Assembly (NCBI GenBank): GCA_025617745.1
Contig: CM046863.1
Span: 59,910,085-59,974,084, forward strand
DNA length: 64,000 nt
Reading direction: 5' to 3'
Source: Heliocidaris erythrogramma
Lineage: Eukaryota; Echinodermata; Echinoidea; Camarodonta; Echinometridae
In this document: piece after piece, positions 21,222-32,200 of the stretch
Layout of the letters: every line of letters begins with the position of its first letter
Numbering within the stretch: the stretch's first letter is position 1
Made by a program: the position numbers and the translations under genes
Notes under the pieces: generated by a model
Database searches by the model: none
The model's input: the letters and a program-made list of their open reading frames with translations, nothing else
What the model was told of the DNA's origin: nothing

Positions 21222-23595
21222 GTATCCCCCGGCACTGGCAAAGACCCTCCCCCATCCCCTCCCACAAACAAAAGGATGGTGTAGAAATTGCCGCCAGTGG
21301 CCCGGAATATTGTCAACACTAGGAGCAGCATTACCAAAACGATTTGTGTAGATTAGAGTATAATGCATTTTTATAGAAAATTCGGAAGAAATATGACCTC
21401 AGAGCGCACATAAGACATCCACTAAAATATGACCTTTGATCCTATGAAAGACGGAACACTAGAGGCAGCATCACCAAAAATTAAATATGTGTAGATTATA
21501 CCAAATACATCTCCATACAAAATTCGAATGAAATCCGTCAAGAAATGCAGAAGTAAGAGTGCACAAAAGGGACAAATGAGCTTTGACCCCATAAAGGACG
21601 GAACAATGAGGGCAGCATCACCAAACAGTAAAGATGTGTAGATTATACCAAGATACATCTCCATACAAAATTTGAATGAAATCCGTCAAGAAATGCAGAA
21701 GTAAGAGTGCACAAAAGGGACAAATGAGCTTTGACCCTATAAAGGACGGAACAATGAGGGCAGCATCACCAAACAGTAAAGATGTGTAGATTATACCAAG
21801 ATACATCTCACGCCATCCCTTGAAGTATGACCTTTGACCCTATAAAAGACGGGACACTGGTGGCAGCATCACCAAAAAGTACAGGTTTTTAGATTACACC
21901 AAGAGACACCTTCATGCAAAATTGGAACGAAATCCGTCAAGAAATGCAGAAGTAAGAGTGCAAGAAATGGAAAAATGACCTTTGACCCTATAAAGGACGG
22001 AACAATGAGGGCAGCATCACCAAAAATTAAATATATGTAGATTCTACCAAGATACATCTCCATACAAAATTTGAATGAAATCCGTCAAGAAATGCAGAAG
22101 TAAGAGTGCACAAAAGGGACAAATGAGCTTTGACCCTATAAAGGACGGAACAATGAGGGCAGCATCACCAAACAGTAAAGATGTGTAGATTATACCAAGA
22201 TACATCTCCACACAAAATTTGAAAGAAATCCATCAAGAAATGTGGCCTGCAGAGTGAACTCACGCCATCCCTTGAAGTATGACCTTTGACCCTATAAAAG
22301 ACGGGACACTGGTGGCAGCATCACCAAAAACTACAGGTTTTTAGATTACACCAAGGGACACCTTCATGCAAAATTTGAACGAAATCCGTCAAGAAATGCA
22401 GAAGTAAGAGTGTAAGAAATGGAAAAATGACCTTTGACCCTATAAAGGACGGAACAATGAGGGTAGCATCACGAAAAATTAAACATGTGTAGATTATACC
22501 AAGATACATCTCCATACAAACTTTGAACAAAATCCATTGAGAAATGTGGCCTGCAGAGTGCACTCACGACATGTCCTGAAGTATGACCTTTGACCCTATA
22601 AAAGACGGAACACTGGCGGCAGCATCACCAAACACTATAGGTTTTTAAATTACACCAAGAGACACCTTCATGTAAAATTTGAACGAAATCCGTTGAGAAA
22701 TGTGACCGCCAGAGCGCACACAAGAGTACACATAAGACATCTATCAAAATATGACCTTTGACCCTATGAAAGACGGAACACTGGGGGCAGCATCACCAAA
22801 ATCTATAGGGTTCCAGATTTTACCAAGAGACACCTTCATACAAAATTTGAACAAAATCCGTTGAGAAATGTGACCGCTAGAGCGCACACAAACTATCCCC
22901 CAAAATATGGCCTTTTACCCTATAAAAGACGGAACACTGGGGGCAGCATCACCAGAAACTATAGGGCACACATAAGTAATTCATCCGCTCGCAATGCATG
23001 CCGGTGAGGCGGAGCAAAGATTATTTGAAATTAATTGATTAGAAATATTCATATAAAATCGATTGATTGTCCTCAGTAAATTTAAAAAGCGTAAATGGTG
23101 TTTAATAGACATACTCTTTTCAATTTGACACCTTAGCCGAAGTTGGCTAGCTTTTTATTATTTTTAAAGGATTTATTTTATCACTGGTGCACTTCCACTG
23201 TTTCTATGTGCAAATGGGCTGAAATTTCGGCTAGCCTTGTTTCAGCCTAAATATCTTTTTTTAACGCCGGGAAAGTGCCTAAATTAGGTACTTTATTTAA
23301 GAGATATTGATATTTTGTCTCTATTCTGTGAATTTAAACGATTTCTACCGAGGGGTGTTCAAAATATGATTTATAGACAACCTTCGTTATAACACGTGAG
23401 TGAATGGGGCCGTGAATTACTTATGTGAGCCCTATAGGGGTCCAGATTTTACCAAGATACACGTCCATAGGAAGTCTGAAAGAAATTCGTCGAGAAATGT
23501 GACCGCTAGAGCGCACACAAGAATGTGACGCGGCGGCGGCGGCGGCGAAACGCTGCTGAATCCAAAGTATCCTCCGGCATACTGCCGGGGGATAC
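21222..23595 (-). mobile_element. 2.4-kb terminal-inverted-repeat element filled with a tandem array
   Basis: The left end GTATCCCCCGGCA is matched by the right end TGCCGGGGGATAC. Between them lie about fifteen ~150-bp subunits with the core GGTCAAAGGTCAT and GGTGATGCTGCC on the minus strand. Subunit variants alternate in a higher-order pattern. The right end includes a (CGG)n tract at 23,530-23,546 and a hairpin CCGGCATACTGCCGG. Each subunit contains an open frame of about 64 codons that is a by-product of the repeat. A second copy in the opposite orientation starts at 61,882. Confidence 0.7.
22966..23430. mobile_element. hAT-like MITE inserted in the tandem array
   Basis: The inverted ends GCACACATAAGTAATTCA and TGAATTACTTATGTGAGC differ at one base. 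They are flanked by ACTATAGG (22,958-22,965) and CCTATAGG (23,431-23,438), an 8-bp target duplication with one mismatch. Eight-bp duplications are typical of hAT elements. No transposase is present. Confidence 0.8.
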
Positions 23596-23687
23596 AATAA
23601 ACATATTATCACAGTAGTTTAATAATATTTGATTCTACATGTACACAGATTGATATGATATAAATCATTTTAGAATTCACCCCTTAA

Positions 23688-24103
23688 TGGTAATGTACTA
23701 CATTTTCATCCTAAAATCTGACTTTCCAAGATTGTTGTGTTATGCTGAAGATTACTAAATGTGAGAAGTTATCACCAATCAATTAAGCAAAAAGATTGGT
23801 AATTATATGCGTATTTTTAATTATTCTAATAATAATTCTTTTATTCGCGGCCTCGAATTGAATCAGCGAAATTCAAAATCATTTTCGGCCGTTAGCTAAC
23901 GGCCGAAAATAATTTTGAATTTCGCTGATTCAATTCGAGGCCGCGAATAAAAGAATTATTATTAGAATAATTAAAAATACGCATATAATTACCAATCTTT
24001 TTGCTTAATTGATTGGTGATAACTTCTCACATTTAGTAATCTTCAGCATAACACAACAATCTTGGAAAGTCAGATTTTAGGATGAAAATGTAGTACATTA
24101 CCT
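23688..24103. mobile_element. 416-bp near-perfect palindrome flanked by TTAA
   Basis: Arms of 207 bp (23,689-23,895 and 23,896-24,102) are reverse complements, with only one mismatch found near the centre (AATCATTTT versus AATTATTTT). There is no spacer; the centre is GTTAGCTAAC. TTAA lies on both sides (23,684 and 24,104). It is non-coding. A hairpin-type TTAA MITE is the simplest reading. Confidence 0.85.
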
Positions 24104-24109
24104 TTAATG

Positions 24110-25060
24110 GTATGATTTCCTTAATGTGATTTATTAGACTTAGTTTGATATATTCGTTATCTTATTTCATTAAGAATATGAACCTTTCTCCTGCTCTAAG
24201 AAAAGCGATATTAGGGTATTTTAATGATAAAGCATCTAAGAGTTTTTTTCTTTGTTCATTGAATTTAGGGCAAAATATCAGTGTGTGTAGTTCGTCACCA
24301 ATCTCTCCTCCTCACAGGTGCATATAATCTAAGATGTATTGGGGTTTTCTCAGGCCATCTGTGCCTTCCTGTTTCTATTGCTAAAATAGTACAGCTTATT
24401 CTGAAGCGGCATATATTTCTTCGGAGTCGAAAACTTTTGATAACATGAAGATACTGTTCCAGCATAATATCTGACTTAAATTTACTGTATGTTCGCAGTT
24501 CGTACCCCTTCCCACTATTCCCTACATTACTGTGCAGATCAGTGGTGTAATGATTTTGCAAAATATCCTTCATAACGGAATTCACTTCATTTCCGACAAC
24601 CCGTTCACTGTCAGTTAGGTCTACAACATCAATACATTCATTATTTTTATCAGGATATAGTTTACAAGCTTTCAATAACGTATGTACACTGTAAAAAATG
24701 ACTGTAAAACTGCAGGTTTTTGGGCCCTTGAAATTACAAGTTATTGCCGTTATTTCAATTTTATAGTGCCTCCCTATAACACAACATCAAGTTTGCTGGT
24801 TTACCGGAAATCAGCATTTACAATCGCCCGACATAAAGCACTGATAAAAGAAAAATCTTCTCATATTTAAACCGCGGTCTATGTACAGTGAAAAACGGGC
24901 ATTCCCAGCATCCTGACTGCCAGGAATTTCCCGCAAAAAACGGTATTTTTGTTACAGTGTACAATAAACCAGCATGCAGTGTTTTTTTTTTCTTTTCTTG
25001 TCATTTTCATACGCATGCTATAACAGGGAATTACAATCAATATCTTTCATCCGTGACCAA
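24110..25060 (-). pseudogene. LINE C-terminal fragment, copy 2, with MITE inside
   Basis: On the minus strand from 24,675 the frame reads ACKLYPDKNNECIDVVDL, SERVVGNEVNSVMKDI, LRTYSKFKSDIMLEQYL, RRNICRFRISCTILAIETGR, then, after a frameshift, FNEQRKKLLDALSLKYPNIA and FLRAGERFIFLM. This matches the C-terminal region of LINEs that carry an FR-S-H-L-IE-GR motif before a Cys-rich segment. The right part (24,962-25,060) continues the same repeat after a 273-bp insertion. The homologous copy is at 2,236-2,860. Confidence 0.7.
24687..24959. mobile_element. MITE with TA target duplication
   Basis: CACTGTAAAAAATG at the left and TTTTTGTTACAGTG at the right are inverted ends flanked by TA (24,685 and 24,960). 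The homologous LINE copy near 2,757 lacks the insert. TA duplication suggests a Tc1/mariner-type element; this is inference. Confidence 0.7.
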
Positions 25061-25491
25061 TACTTAGCTACACAATAACATAAATTATATCAATTAATAA
25101 TGGGTATTCTCCCATCTCAGCCAAAGTGGCTATATTATTACTTTTCTTATTTACACCAAGAGCATATCTGTGCCACTGTAAGTGAACAGGTTCCAAAACA
25201 TTTTCAAAGAATATTTCTCAGACTTTTTATTGAAATATACTAGGCTCACGTATTGTAACTGTGACAAGAACTCCGAGCGCTTATGGCTGAAAAATACACG
25301 TATTGCATTTTTCTATCGTAGGTTGGAATTTTTTAGTTTCCATTACTTTGAGAAAACAATTATTGCAAATGGGAAACGTACCGTTTAGATGAGAAATGTT
25401 GCTTGTAATATGCCTCTCGCTCGTTTTAAAGATGTACTTTGATGTAATGAGAAGAAGAACAAAAAGTGAATTATTTCATAATCTTTTGCAG

Positions 25492-25557
25492 GTGCGTATC
25501 TACCAAAGGAGCAGGAACCATGCGATGAGAACAAGACTGCTCTGCAAGCTAACCCAG
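25492..25557 (+). CDS. NLR gene, linker exon copy 1
   Basis: This 66-nt exon follows a consensus acceptor (ATCTTTTGCAG) and precedes donor GTATGA. It is phase 1-1, so it can be skipped or repeated without shifting frame. Its 22 residues begin GAYLPKEQEP and continue CDENKTALQANP: polar, acidic and proline-containing, with no fold. It would join the DEATH domain to the next linker or to NACHT. Three homologous exons follow. The function is presumably a flexible spacer. Confidence 0.75.
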
Positions 25558-25872
25558 GTATGATTGAAACATAAGACTGATTGAAACATAAGGCAACGGA
25601 GGACATCAGACTTGTTTTTTTTTAATTTTAAGTCCCTCAACATTCATTTCATTTGAATTATGATGCAGTAAATCTTAATTCGAATATCCCTTTCGGAAAT
25701 ATGGACCTTAAGAATAATTAATTCTTCTCTTTTTATGAATTATGAATCCTTTTCCATTTTTGGAATTAGGAAGCTTCAGAATTACGAACTGTTCAAAATT
25801 ATGAACTTTTGGAGGAAAAAAAAATTACATGTAACAAATTTTTCTAAAACTATGTATAGCCTTTCCACCTTA

Positions 25873-26610
25873 GGGGCCGTCAAATATAAAAAAAAGAATC
25901 AGCCAGTCCGACTTCTCTGCGAGCTCAAAACGGCATTTTCGCCCGGAATACGGCCGAATGCGGCCGGTGTCTGCTCGATCACTGCGAGCTCCGTCGTTTG
26001 TTTTTTTAGGGGTCGGCCTCAGGGCACCGAAATCTGCTCCCAAATCAGCGAATAACGTAAACAGATCGCCCGGAAATCTCTCAGGCATCGGAAAACATTA
26101 CATCGACATTCGGGCGGGAATCCGACGATTTTAGACCTTTTGTAGGTTTTAAAATTAGAGCGGAGCTCGGTAGACCTGCGTGGCTGCCGCACGGGCTCCC
26201 TACGATATTCGAACGACCCCCTTCCGTATCCCGCCAGACTTTTACAAAATCGGGTGTGCTTCAAGCGCGCTCAGTGGTGATGTCGTGTCGGCGTACGTCG
26301 GGCGGCTCAGGAATTTTACCCCGTGGGTATAATCATATACTTCAACATAGAATTAGCGCCCTTCTGGCTCGCTAGGAAATCGGGCGGAACTGGCCTGGGC
26401 GTCGCCCTTAAGTCGAGCGGACTTCGCCGGACTCCCGTTTGATCCTGACGGGCACTGCGCGACTTCTGACAACTATTTTTTTTTAATGGCTCGGCCCAAG
26501 CCCCGTCCAGTATGTGACAAGGTAGATTTAAAGCGAAAAATACGCTCGACTCCCTGGCCGATTTGAAATTCGGCGATTTGTGGCGATCTTTAAATTCGTC
26601 CGACGATCGT
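25873..26610. other. CpG-rich insertion in unit 1, identity unknown
   Basis: This block starts at GGGGCCGTCAAATATAA and is absent from the equivalent intron position of the other units. It is much richer in CG dinucleotides (CGCCCGGAATACGGCCG-like stretches) than its surroundings. Open frames on both strands have no motif. No clear terminal inverted repeat was found. Confidence 0.4.
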
Positions 26611-27422
26611 TGGATATGTGACGCAGGCATAACGTCACATACTTTACCAAACCCAGTGAAATACTTCTTTCGACTTTTCACCAGCTCCATATCTCTAGAT
26701 TCTAAGCGAGCCTCCTGGTTGTCAACGGGAACATACTCGATGAAAATTTCAAAAAAATACATTAAATTTTTTTTTAAAATAAAAGCGTGGTTAACTACAA
26801 TGATTACAGGTTGGGCAGTCTATGTTTTTTAATCCTCATTGCCCTTTTGCATTGTCACCTCACAATTATTATCTAAGATTGGCTTTCCCACCAAGCTGGC
26901 GCAATAATTGTTTTTGTTTTAATTCCATATTTGTTTAATCGTTCTTCCATTCAGGGAAATTAGAACTAGATGACAAACACTGGAGAAAAATCTTAGCAGG
27001 GGTGCCGGAAATAATCATATTTTATCGCCCATATGAGGGCAGTTCATCAGTACGAAGCTCCAAACCCTCTGTGGGTGCTCTGTTGTCTTTGGCTTTAAAT
27101 GAACAGTGAAGCTAGGGATAGAGCTTTAGTTGCTTGAGTAAAGTGACGATGTAAAGTCATGAATATGAGTTAATTCAAGCTTCCAACACTTACAATACGC
27201 CAGCCTAGGCCTATTTCAATAAATTTTGAAACAATATTTCTTTGTCTATTGTAGGTTCAACAGTTTTATTTTTCATTACTCTGAAAAAAAATATTTCACA
27301 TTGCAAAAATTATGTTTACTGTCCATTTATATGAAGTATGTTGCTTGTATTATGCCTCTCGATTGAAAATGTATAGTAATGTGAAGGGGGAAAAGGGAAA
27401 TTAAATTCTTGATCTCTTGCAG

Positions 27423-27485
27423 GTGCATACTTACCAAAGCAGCAGGAACCGTGTGACGATAACACTCCACTGCAAACTAACCCTG
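27423..27485 (+). CDS. NLR gene, linker exon copy 2 (weak donor)
   Basis: This 63-nt exon is one codon shorter than the others, lacking the Lys after DDN. It starts GAYLPKQQEPCDDN and ends PLQTNP, phase 1-1, with acceptor GATCTCTTGCAG. The donor reads CTG before GTTGTA. Compared with the GTATGGTTGT of its sisters it has lost about five bases, giving a poor site. It may be skipped or dying. The reading frame itself is intact. Confidence 0.6.
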
Positions 27486-28215
27486 GTTGTAACATAATGA
27501 AACAAATCACATGAGTTTTTTAAAGTGTTGTTTATCTCCCTTAACGCACATTTATGGTGTGGAAATATGAATTCTGGTGCAGTGTATATGAATTCGGATA
27601 TTATTTTCGGAAATATGAAACCTTTGGAATAATTAGCTCTTTTTCATTTTCACTTCATTTTAAGAATTATGAATCCTTTTCTTTTTCCTGAATTATAAAT
27701 CTTTCTTTTTTTTTTTTTTTTGGAATTACGAACCCTATTTCAATTATGAACCATCGTTTGCTTGCGTATTACACTGTCATGTCTTTACTTTTTACATTTA
27801 AAATTGGATTCATGATTCATCCTACCTTGTGGAGAACATTCTGAAGATTACATCACTAGCACATGGATTTCAAAAACTAATTTGTGGATTTATCAGCTAT
27901 CTGAAGACCTATTTGTTGAGTTCTACATCTATTTCTTTCTCGAAGAGGACACGAGATTTCAACAAATTTTAGCTTCAGTCCCACGTATGTATTTATCTGA
28001 TGCAAACTATTATTTTTGCTTCAGTCCCATGTACGTACTTACTTGGTGCTAACTGTCAATTTAAATTGGCAGATGACAATTAACTAAACTCGCCTTGTTA
28101 GCTCTTAAAGGAAGTCATTTCGTAACTGGTATTTTATTGAGATCTACAATAATTTTCCGTGTGAAATAAGCCAAGTGATAATTTCCTTCCTCGTTCTGTC
28201 TATACAATGTAAAAT

Positions 28216-29016
28216 ATGGCAGTACCGACAGAAGGTGACCTTGATTTGGATGACCTAGTTAACAAAGTGAAAGCGAGTAATGATTTCAAAGGAGCAATTG
28301 AAAGATTAGTGAGAGAAGTAGTACAAAAAGAACTTATCGACATGGTTAATAAAATTGAAAGTCAAGAAGGAAGAATTTTGGAATTAGAAGTGAATAATGA
28401 AAGGAAGACAAAAGAAATCTCAAAGCTGTCAGCTGAGCTGGAGCAACAAAAGTCGGCAACAACTGAATTATACAATTCTTGCAACGATCTTGAGCAATAT
28501 TCAAGACGTAATAGTGTTAGATTCTTTGGTATTCCTGAAAGCAATGATGAAGATGTGGTAGAAAAGGTCTGTAAAGTAGCCAAAGAAAAATTAGGAATCA
28601 ACCTTCCGAAAACAGCAATTGATCGTGCTCATCGAGTTGGTTTAAGGAAACAACGGAATGTCAATGATAACAAGGGAACGCTCAAAACAAATCACGAGAG
28701 AGGGTCTGGAGGGTCTGGAGGAACACAGTACCACAAAACATCGGAGCAAAAACCTCGACCGATCATCATTAAAATAATATCATATCAAATGAGAAAATTT
28801 CTCATCACTCAACGAAGAAAACTGAAAAATACTGGAATGTCAATACAGGAAGATCTAACTAAAAGAAACCAAAAACTTCTCCATGACACAGGTAAACACA
28901 GCAAAGTGATATCTGCATGGTCATCTAATGGAAGAGCAGTAGCTCTTCTACCAGCCACAGGTGGCAAAACAATCACAAAAGGGATCAGGGATCTCAATGA
29001 CCTGAAACTATTGTAG
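28216..29016 (+). CDS. LINE ORF1 protein (coiled coil plus RRM-like domain)
   Basis: This intact 266-residue ORF has an ATG start. Residues about 35-90 form a heptad-rich coiled coil (IESQEGRILELEVNNE, EISKLSAELEQQ). These precede the LEQYSRRNSVRFFGIPE motif (residues 92-108), which is the start of the RRM-like RNA-binding domain in L1/CR1-type ORF1 proteins. RAHRVG follows at about 139. A C-terminal segment with MRKFLITQRRKLKNTG, SIQEDLTKRN and NGRAVAL resembles the ORF1 C-terminal domain. These proteins coat LINE RNA and act as nucleic-acid chaperones. A short Gly/Ser/Thr-rich insertion lies at 155-175. It is intact while ORF2 is broken. Confidence 0.85.
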   Translation: MAVPTEGDLDLDDLVNKVKASNDFKGAIERLVREVVQKELIDMVNKIESQEGRILELEVNNERKTKEISKLSAELEQQKSATTELYNSCNDLEQYSRRNSVRFFGIPESNDEDVVEKVCKVAKEKLGINLPKTAIDRAHRVGLRKQRNVNDNKGTLKTNHERGSGGSGGTQYHKTSEQKPRPIIIKIISYQMRKFLITQRRKLKNTGMSIQEDLTKRNQKLLHDTGKHSKVISAWSSNGRAVALLPATGGKTITKGIRDLNDLKLL

Positions 29017-29113
29017 ACACTCTTAGATCTCGTTGATGTTCTAGTTACTATTTTTTGGGGGGTTTTTTTCCCCCCCACCTTCCATATGTAAATGCTGATT
29101 TTCATATTTCAAT

Positions 29114-29287
29114 ATGGGAGTTAAGTATCCATGTGTATGCTGTAGTAAGCCAGTGAAACGAAATCAAAAAGCACTCGCATGTACAAAGTGTAGGGAATGG
29201 GTTCACATTGTTTGTGGCAGAATTCCTTTATGTAAATATAATGATCCACTAGAAACATTTGATAACTGGCAATGCCGTAAATGTTAA
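29114..29287 (+). CDS. LINE PHD-finger ORF
   Basis: A 57-residue frame beginning MGVKYPCVCC contains spaced metal ligands CxxC, LACTKCREWVHIVC and NWQCRKC: the C4HC3 pattern of a PHD finger with the usual Trp two residues before the last Cys pair. PHD fingers bind histone tails, and CR1-like elements are known to carry them. The stop TAA at 29,285 is in the same frame as the endonuclease that follows. The finger may therefore be the N-terminus of ORF2 cut off by a nonsense change, or be expressed separately. Confidence 0.8.
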   Translation: MGVKYPCVCCSKPVKRNQKALACTKCREWVHIVCGRIPLCKYNDPLETFDNWQCRKC

Positions 29288-32200
29288 TTGCAGGTATTAC
29301 CCTTTTGGGATATTGCTGGTGAAGAAAATAATAAGTCCTGTACGTCAGAAAATATAAGTAATTGTGATGATGCTGACCCTGATAATAATACAGGGGAAAC
29401 AAGCGATGATGCATTTCCGTATGGAAAAGGAATTAGAATTGCCCATGTAAATATCAGAAGTATAAGAAATAAGGTGATTGATGTTCAGCAATATTTGACA
29501 AATAATAAATATGATTTGTTTAGTTTGTCCGAAACATGGTTAAATGATGAAGTATGTATGAATGAAATCAATTGTGTGCCAGGGTATAAATTCGAGGGTA
29601 AACATAGAGGGTCAGCTGGAGGAGGAGTAGGTTGCTACACAAAGGAAAATATTTCTTACTTAAGAAGAGAAGACTTTGAATGTGACAACATAGAATTGAT
29701 GTGGTTAGAAATCAAAAGACATCAGAGCAGTTCCTATTTTGTGGGAGTTTTGTATAGAAAACCATCTGGTGATGCAACTTCTTTTTTTAATACACTTGAA
29801 GAAAATATGTGAGCCAACGCCTCAAAACCTACAATAAGTCGCCAAAATTATTTTTTTTGTTTTATACATTTTCTGAAAGTAGAGATTCTCAGCTTTTCAA
29901 TGGTATATCACTTGCCGAGTTTACTCAATGATAACACCTTTAAATATCACATTTAGAATCAGTATGTAACCAGCAATCAATAACTCCTATTCAGAGAAAA
30001 TGGCCATTTTAATAATAAGTTCGGAACAAAAGAGTGCTAAACCTTCGCTCTCTGTGTGCGCCCAAGTAAAACTGGGTATTCAAAATTAATGGCCATAGCA
30101 ACCAGTATGAAGGGATTATCAGATTAGTCTGTTTTTTGGCAGGCTGCTCCAGGAGGACCTATTCATTACTCACTCCAAAAATCAATTTAATACCTTTAGA
30201 TGTAAAGTAGTATTTTGGCATTGAATGAAAGTATTACAAAAGCTCTTCAAACACTCATTAGCTCGAAAGATGAAAGAAGGAGTCATTTTAAAATGCCCCC
30301 AAAACATATTTCTAAGTCGTATTACGACTCACAAACTTGAGACATGATAGAATGATAATGAAACTACCCATTTCTATCAAAAACAGAAAATCCACTGATC
30401 CAAGCAAGTTTACTATTTTGGGCTGTTTGCTACGTTGTGGTCCGTGCGACTTATTGTAGGTTTTGAGGCGGCGGGTCACATATTGATAATGTATTCTGTG
30501 TCACAAACAATATTATTATTTTGGGTGACTTCAATTGTAATATGATGATCAGCAATCATTTATCTGATCAAGTGAATGAATTATGTAGAAATTTTAATAT
30601 GCGTCAGATGATCAATGATCATACCCGTATAACTCCCCATAGTAAAACACTTATTGATTTGATACTGGTTTCAGATGTAATTACTTGTTTTAAATCAGGT
30701 GTTCAAATAATCGGATTAAGTGATCACTCGTTGATCTATTTAGTAGTAAATGGGAGCATTTCATTATTAAAACCCAAAATTTGCAAGTTCAGATCATTCA
30801 GAACATTTGATGAACAAAATTTTCAGGAAGATTTGAGTAAAGTAGATTGGTGTGAATCTGGAATAGAAAAGGACGTTGAGCAGCTTTGGCAGAACTTTAA
30901 AACTACGTTTCAGAAATAAGTGATAAACATGCCCCGTATGTCACGGTTCGCCGGAAACAAACAGGGGTACCGTGGATTAATGATGAATACATTCAGATAG
31001 CCAGACAGCGGGATTATTTTCACAAGATATTTTATAAAACAAACGAGTCTGAATACTGGGATAAGTTTAAGCATTTTCGTAACAAGGCAAATAATCTAAA
31101 TAAAAGGTTAAAGAAAAGGTTTTATGAGAAGGAACTGGAAAACTGTGGAAATGACATTGGTCAAAACTGGCGTATACTAAAAAACTTATTGCCTAGCAAA
31201 AAAGGTGTTAGTGAAACGAAAATAATTATAAATGGTGAATTTATTACAGACAAAAATATTATTGCTGAAATCTTGAATAAGACTTTTAACGAATTTGCAG
31301 AGAATCTAGCACAAGATGCTCAAAATTTGGTTGAGGATGTAAATAGCATGAATACTTTGTTTTTGGCAGATAAGAATTTTGTGTTTGAAGAAATAAAAGA
31401 AAAGTTTGTTCTGAAAGAATTGCAGAATCTTAATACTAAAAAAGCAGGTGGTGTCGATGGACTACATCTTAAATTATTGAAAAGGTCTGCCTCTTCTATT
31501 ATTAAACCTCTTACAAAATTGTTTAATAAATCACTTGAAACAGGAAAAATCCCTCAATAATTTAAAAAAGCTAAGATTATTCCAATAAATAAAGGTGGTT
31601 CCTATGAACCACAAAATTTTAGACCTATTTCGCTTCTGCCAGTGGTCTCAAAAATATTAGAAAAGGCAGTACATCAACAGCTTTACACTTATTTAAATAA
31701 TAATGGTCTTTTATGTGATCGACAGTCTGGGTTCAGACCTCTCCACTCGACGACAACCTGTTTGACAGAAATTGTTGATTTTATCTTTGATAATATGGAC
31801 TCTGGTCAAATCACTGGGGGTCTATTTTTAGACCTCCAGAAAGCATTTGACGTTATTCCTATTGATTTAATTCTTGAAAAAATGTATTAATATGGCATTA
31901 AAGATTCTGAGTTGCAGTGGTTTAAAATGTATTTAACTGAAAGGCAACAGTGTGTCTCAATAGAAGGTACAACAAGTTCTTTTTTAAATGTCAAGACTGG
32001 TGTCCCTCAGGGGTCCATACTTGGGCCCCTGATATTATTTTGGTTTATACGTTAATGATATAGGTAATCTACGTTTTCATAGTAAAACAAAGGTGTGTTT
32101 ATATGCAGATGACACTGCACTTTTTAACTCAAATAAAGATATAACGACAATTCAAGAAAATTTGCAATTTGATGGCTTAGACTTAATCGCATGTACTTAC

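Noticed and set aside
24145-24327. Short plus-strand frame over the LINE fragment
   Set aside because: It is the antisense shadow of the minus-strand LINE C-terminal region.
26316-26762. 148-residue minus-strand frame in the CpG-rich insert
   Set aside because: No recognisable domain, overlapping frames on the other strand, and it crosses from the insert into intron sequence shared by the linker units.
29288-29290. TTG as a start codon for LINE ORF2
   Set aside because: It only marks the open frame after the TAA. Animal translation would not normally start here, so the PHD finger upstream in the same frame is the better explanation.
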